From Flavobacteriaceae bacterium HL-DH10 (GTDB lineage: Bacteria; Bacteroidota; Bacteroidia; Flavobacteriales; Flavobacteriaceae), in NCBI GenBank assembly GCA_031826515.1, contig CP134536.1, positions 1,190,001 to 1,254,000 on the forward strand: DNA of 64,000 bases, given 5' to 3'. The position numbers were made by a program, and so were the translations under genes. The notes under the pieces are model-generated. The model ran no database searches, was not told where the DNA came from, and saw only the letters and a list, made by a program, of their open reading frames with translations. Of the stretch, positions 62,648 through 64,000 are shown in pieces (position 1 is the stretch's first letter; every line of letters starts with the position of its first letter).

Positions 62648-64000
62648 ATGAAAAAAAATAAATATATTTTACTACTATTAATTATAGTAAACCTTTTTGC
62701 GCTATCATCTTGTACAGATACTTATGATTTACATCAAAAATATCTTGAAGATGGAGAAACTATATATACAAACAAGGTAGATTCTGTTGCTTCTCTTCCA
62801 GGAAATAACAGATTGAAACTTTCAGGTTATATTACAAATGCTTTTAATGTCGAAAAGATAGTTGTATATTGGAATAATGGCGAAAACAGCCAAACGTTTC
62901 CTTATACAAAATCAGAAAATTTCACAGACCCTTTAGACTTAGTTATTACTGGGCTAGATGAAAATTCATATCAATTTGATATTTTTTCAGTAGATGCAGA
63001 TGGTAATAAATCTGTTAAAGTAACAGCTTTTGGAACTTCATTTGGAGAGATTTATAGATCAAACTTAGAATCTAGATTATTAAAATCCTATTATTACAAA
63101 AAAGATAGTGATGCTATAGTTAAATTTAATATTAAGAGCGATTTGACTCGAGATACTGAAGTGTCATTCACTAATTTAAGTGGAGAAGACGTTTCTGTAA
63201 CACTAGGAGAAGATGACGAAGAAGTTATACTGGTTAACATAGATCCAACTAAAGAAGTCATGTACAGAACTAATTACGTACCAACACCTATGGATGATGA
63301 AACAGCAGAAGAAACATCTATAGACGAGTTTACCTCTGATTGGACATCATATACATTACCATCCACGTTAAAAACAATTGCAGAAAGTTTCATGTTCACA
63401 CCTACTCTAGGTGGTTCTCAAGCCAATTGGACTAATGAAAATGGCCTTAATATAACCGTTGAGTTTAGAAAAAGTGTTGCTGGCTCTATAGTAAGTTCTA
63501 GTACAACTTCAAACGAAGTAGCAGGAACTTATGAAATTAGAGGCATGGAACCGGGACAGCAGGACATCGAAATAGTGGTTACAGATATTTATGGAAACTC
63601 TTATGCTACCACCTATTCTGCAAAACCAATTGAAGCCTATAATAGAGATTTATGGTCTGTTATAGATGTTTCTTCAGAAGAACCAAAGGAAAACACTTGG
63701 GGTAATGGTGGTGAAGGTATTCACGCTATAGACGAAAGTACTGCTACATTCTGGCACACACAATGGGATTTGGCACAACCAGATTACCCACACCATCTTA
63801 CTATAGATATGGGAGAAAGCCTAACTATCTTAGCTTTTGAGGTTCTTGGTAGAACCAAAAACAATAATAAAGCTGCAGGAGAACATGAGTTCTGGGCAAG
63901 TTCAGACAACGCAACTTGGACTTTAATTGCTAGTTACACAGGTGAATTATCAACAAGTAAAATACTTATTGAAACAACAGAAACTACTGCACGCTATATT
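62648..64000 (+). CDS. DUF4998 lipoprotein with C-terminal discoidin-like domain (runs off window)
   Basis: At least 451 residues, open to the window edge. The signal is LLLIIVNLFALSSCTDTYD (lipobox Cys near 22), then a DUF4998-type N-terminal domain with DLHQKYLEDGETIYTNKVDSVASLPGNNRLKLSGYI. A second domain follows from about 200, and a F5/8 type C-like segment near the edge, with GIHAIDESTATFWHTQWDLAQPDYPHHLTIDMG. The starting ATG is at 62648, 19 bases after the previous gene. It belongs to the same operon as SusC/SusD and probably contributes to surface glycan binding. Confidence 0.85.
   Translation, partial: MKKNKYILLLLIIVNLFALSSCTDTYDLHQKYLEDGETIYTNKVDSVASLPGNNRLKLSGYITNAFNVEKIVVYWNNGENSQTFPYTKSENFTDPLDLVITGLDENSYQFDIFSVDADGNKSVKVTAFGTSFGEIYRSNLESRLLKSYYYKKDSDAIVKFNIKSDLTRDTEVSFTNLSGEDVSVTLGEDDEEVILVNIDPTKEVMYRTNYVPTPMDDETAEETSIDEFTSDWTSYTLPSTLKTIAESFMFTPTLGGSQANWTNENGLNITVEFRKSVAGSIVSSSTTSNEVAGTYEIRGMEPGQQDIEIVVTDIYGNSYATTYSAKPIEAYNRDLWSVIDVSSEEPKENTWGNGGEGIHAIDESTATFWHTQWDLAQPDYPHHLTIDMGESLTILAFEVLGRTKNNNKAAGEHEFWASSDNATWTLIASYTGELSTSKILIETTETTARYI

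Noticed and set aside
1-64000. CRISPR arrays, tRNA/rRNA genes, insertion sequences, prophage
   Set aside because: I looked for regularly spaced repeats, cloverleaf-like GC-rich stretches and transposase or integrase motifs and found none. A tRNA scan would settle the RNA genes.

Overview
The window reads as a contiguous chromosome segment of an AT-rich Bacteroidota, almost certainly a member of the Flavobacteriaceae and probably marine. Evidence for this is the SusC/SusD pair, several TonB-dependent receptors with carboxypeptidase-like N-terminal domains, many Bacteroidetes-only DUF families (DUF4296, DUF4271, DUF3098, DUF3127, DUF4301, DUF4998, DUF5000-type), promoters of the TAnnTTTG type, no obvious Shine-Dalgarno sequences, and short palindromic repeats of the kind scattered through flavobacterial genomes. 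I saw no tRNA, rRNA, CRISPR array, transposase or phage gene.

Layout. 1-11.8 kb is housekeeping: tyrS (cut by the window edge), an SDR epimerase, a glycosyltransferase-pyrC-DUF4296 operon, DUF4271-hemD, pckA, a lysine-catabolism-like saccharopine dehydrogenase followed by an Lrp regulator, and glyS. 11.85-14.03 kb is a small decayed accessory locus: a Cys-rich double-glycine-leader peptide, a TlpA-like thioredoxin lipoprotein and a truncated C39-peptidase exporter whose broken end runs into what looks like a methyltransferase fragment. 14.2-27 kb holds comF, a Big_5 lipoprotein, an aminotransferase/omega-amidase pair, an S46 dipeptidyl peptidase with the Arg marker of DPP11, a membrane MutS homologue, a Bax-inhibitor protein, a zinc peptidase, alanine dehydrogenase and a SemiSWEET. 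27-30.1 kb is leuS, split into two frames at an A7 run and carrying a REP-like palindrome inside its coding sequence.

31.3-42.1 kb is the most interesting region. The usual ftsX-DUF3098-uppP-truB neighbourhood is interrupted by an 8-kb catabolic locus: TonB receptor, GH63-type glucosylglycerate/mannosylglycerate hydrolase, sodium:solute symporter and glycerate kinase in one operon, with a divergent LacI regulator and a perfect LacI-type palindrome between them. The gene set predicts uptake of an intact glycosylglycerate, cytoplasmic hydrolysis to hexose plus glycerate, and phosphorylation of the glycerate. Marine algae and cyanobacteria make such solutes, so this is a plausible scavenging system.

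42-56 kb returns to housekeeping and maintenance genes (thioredoxin-like, tag, polysaccharide deacetylase, aat, DUF3127, a histidine kinase, HIT, greA), followed by a thiamine TonB receptor under a TPP riboswitch, arfB, DUF4301, a NadR-like kinase and pnuC. 56.4-64 kb is the start of a polysaccharide-utilisation-type locus: SusC, SusD and two surface lipoproteins with DUF5000/discoidin-like C-termini; it runs off the window edge before any enzyme that would reveal the substrate.
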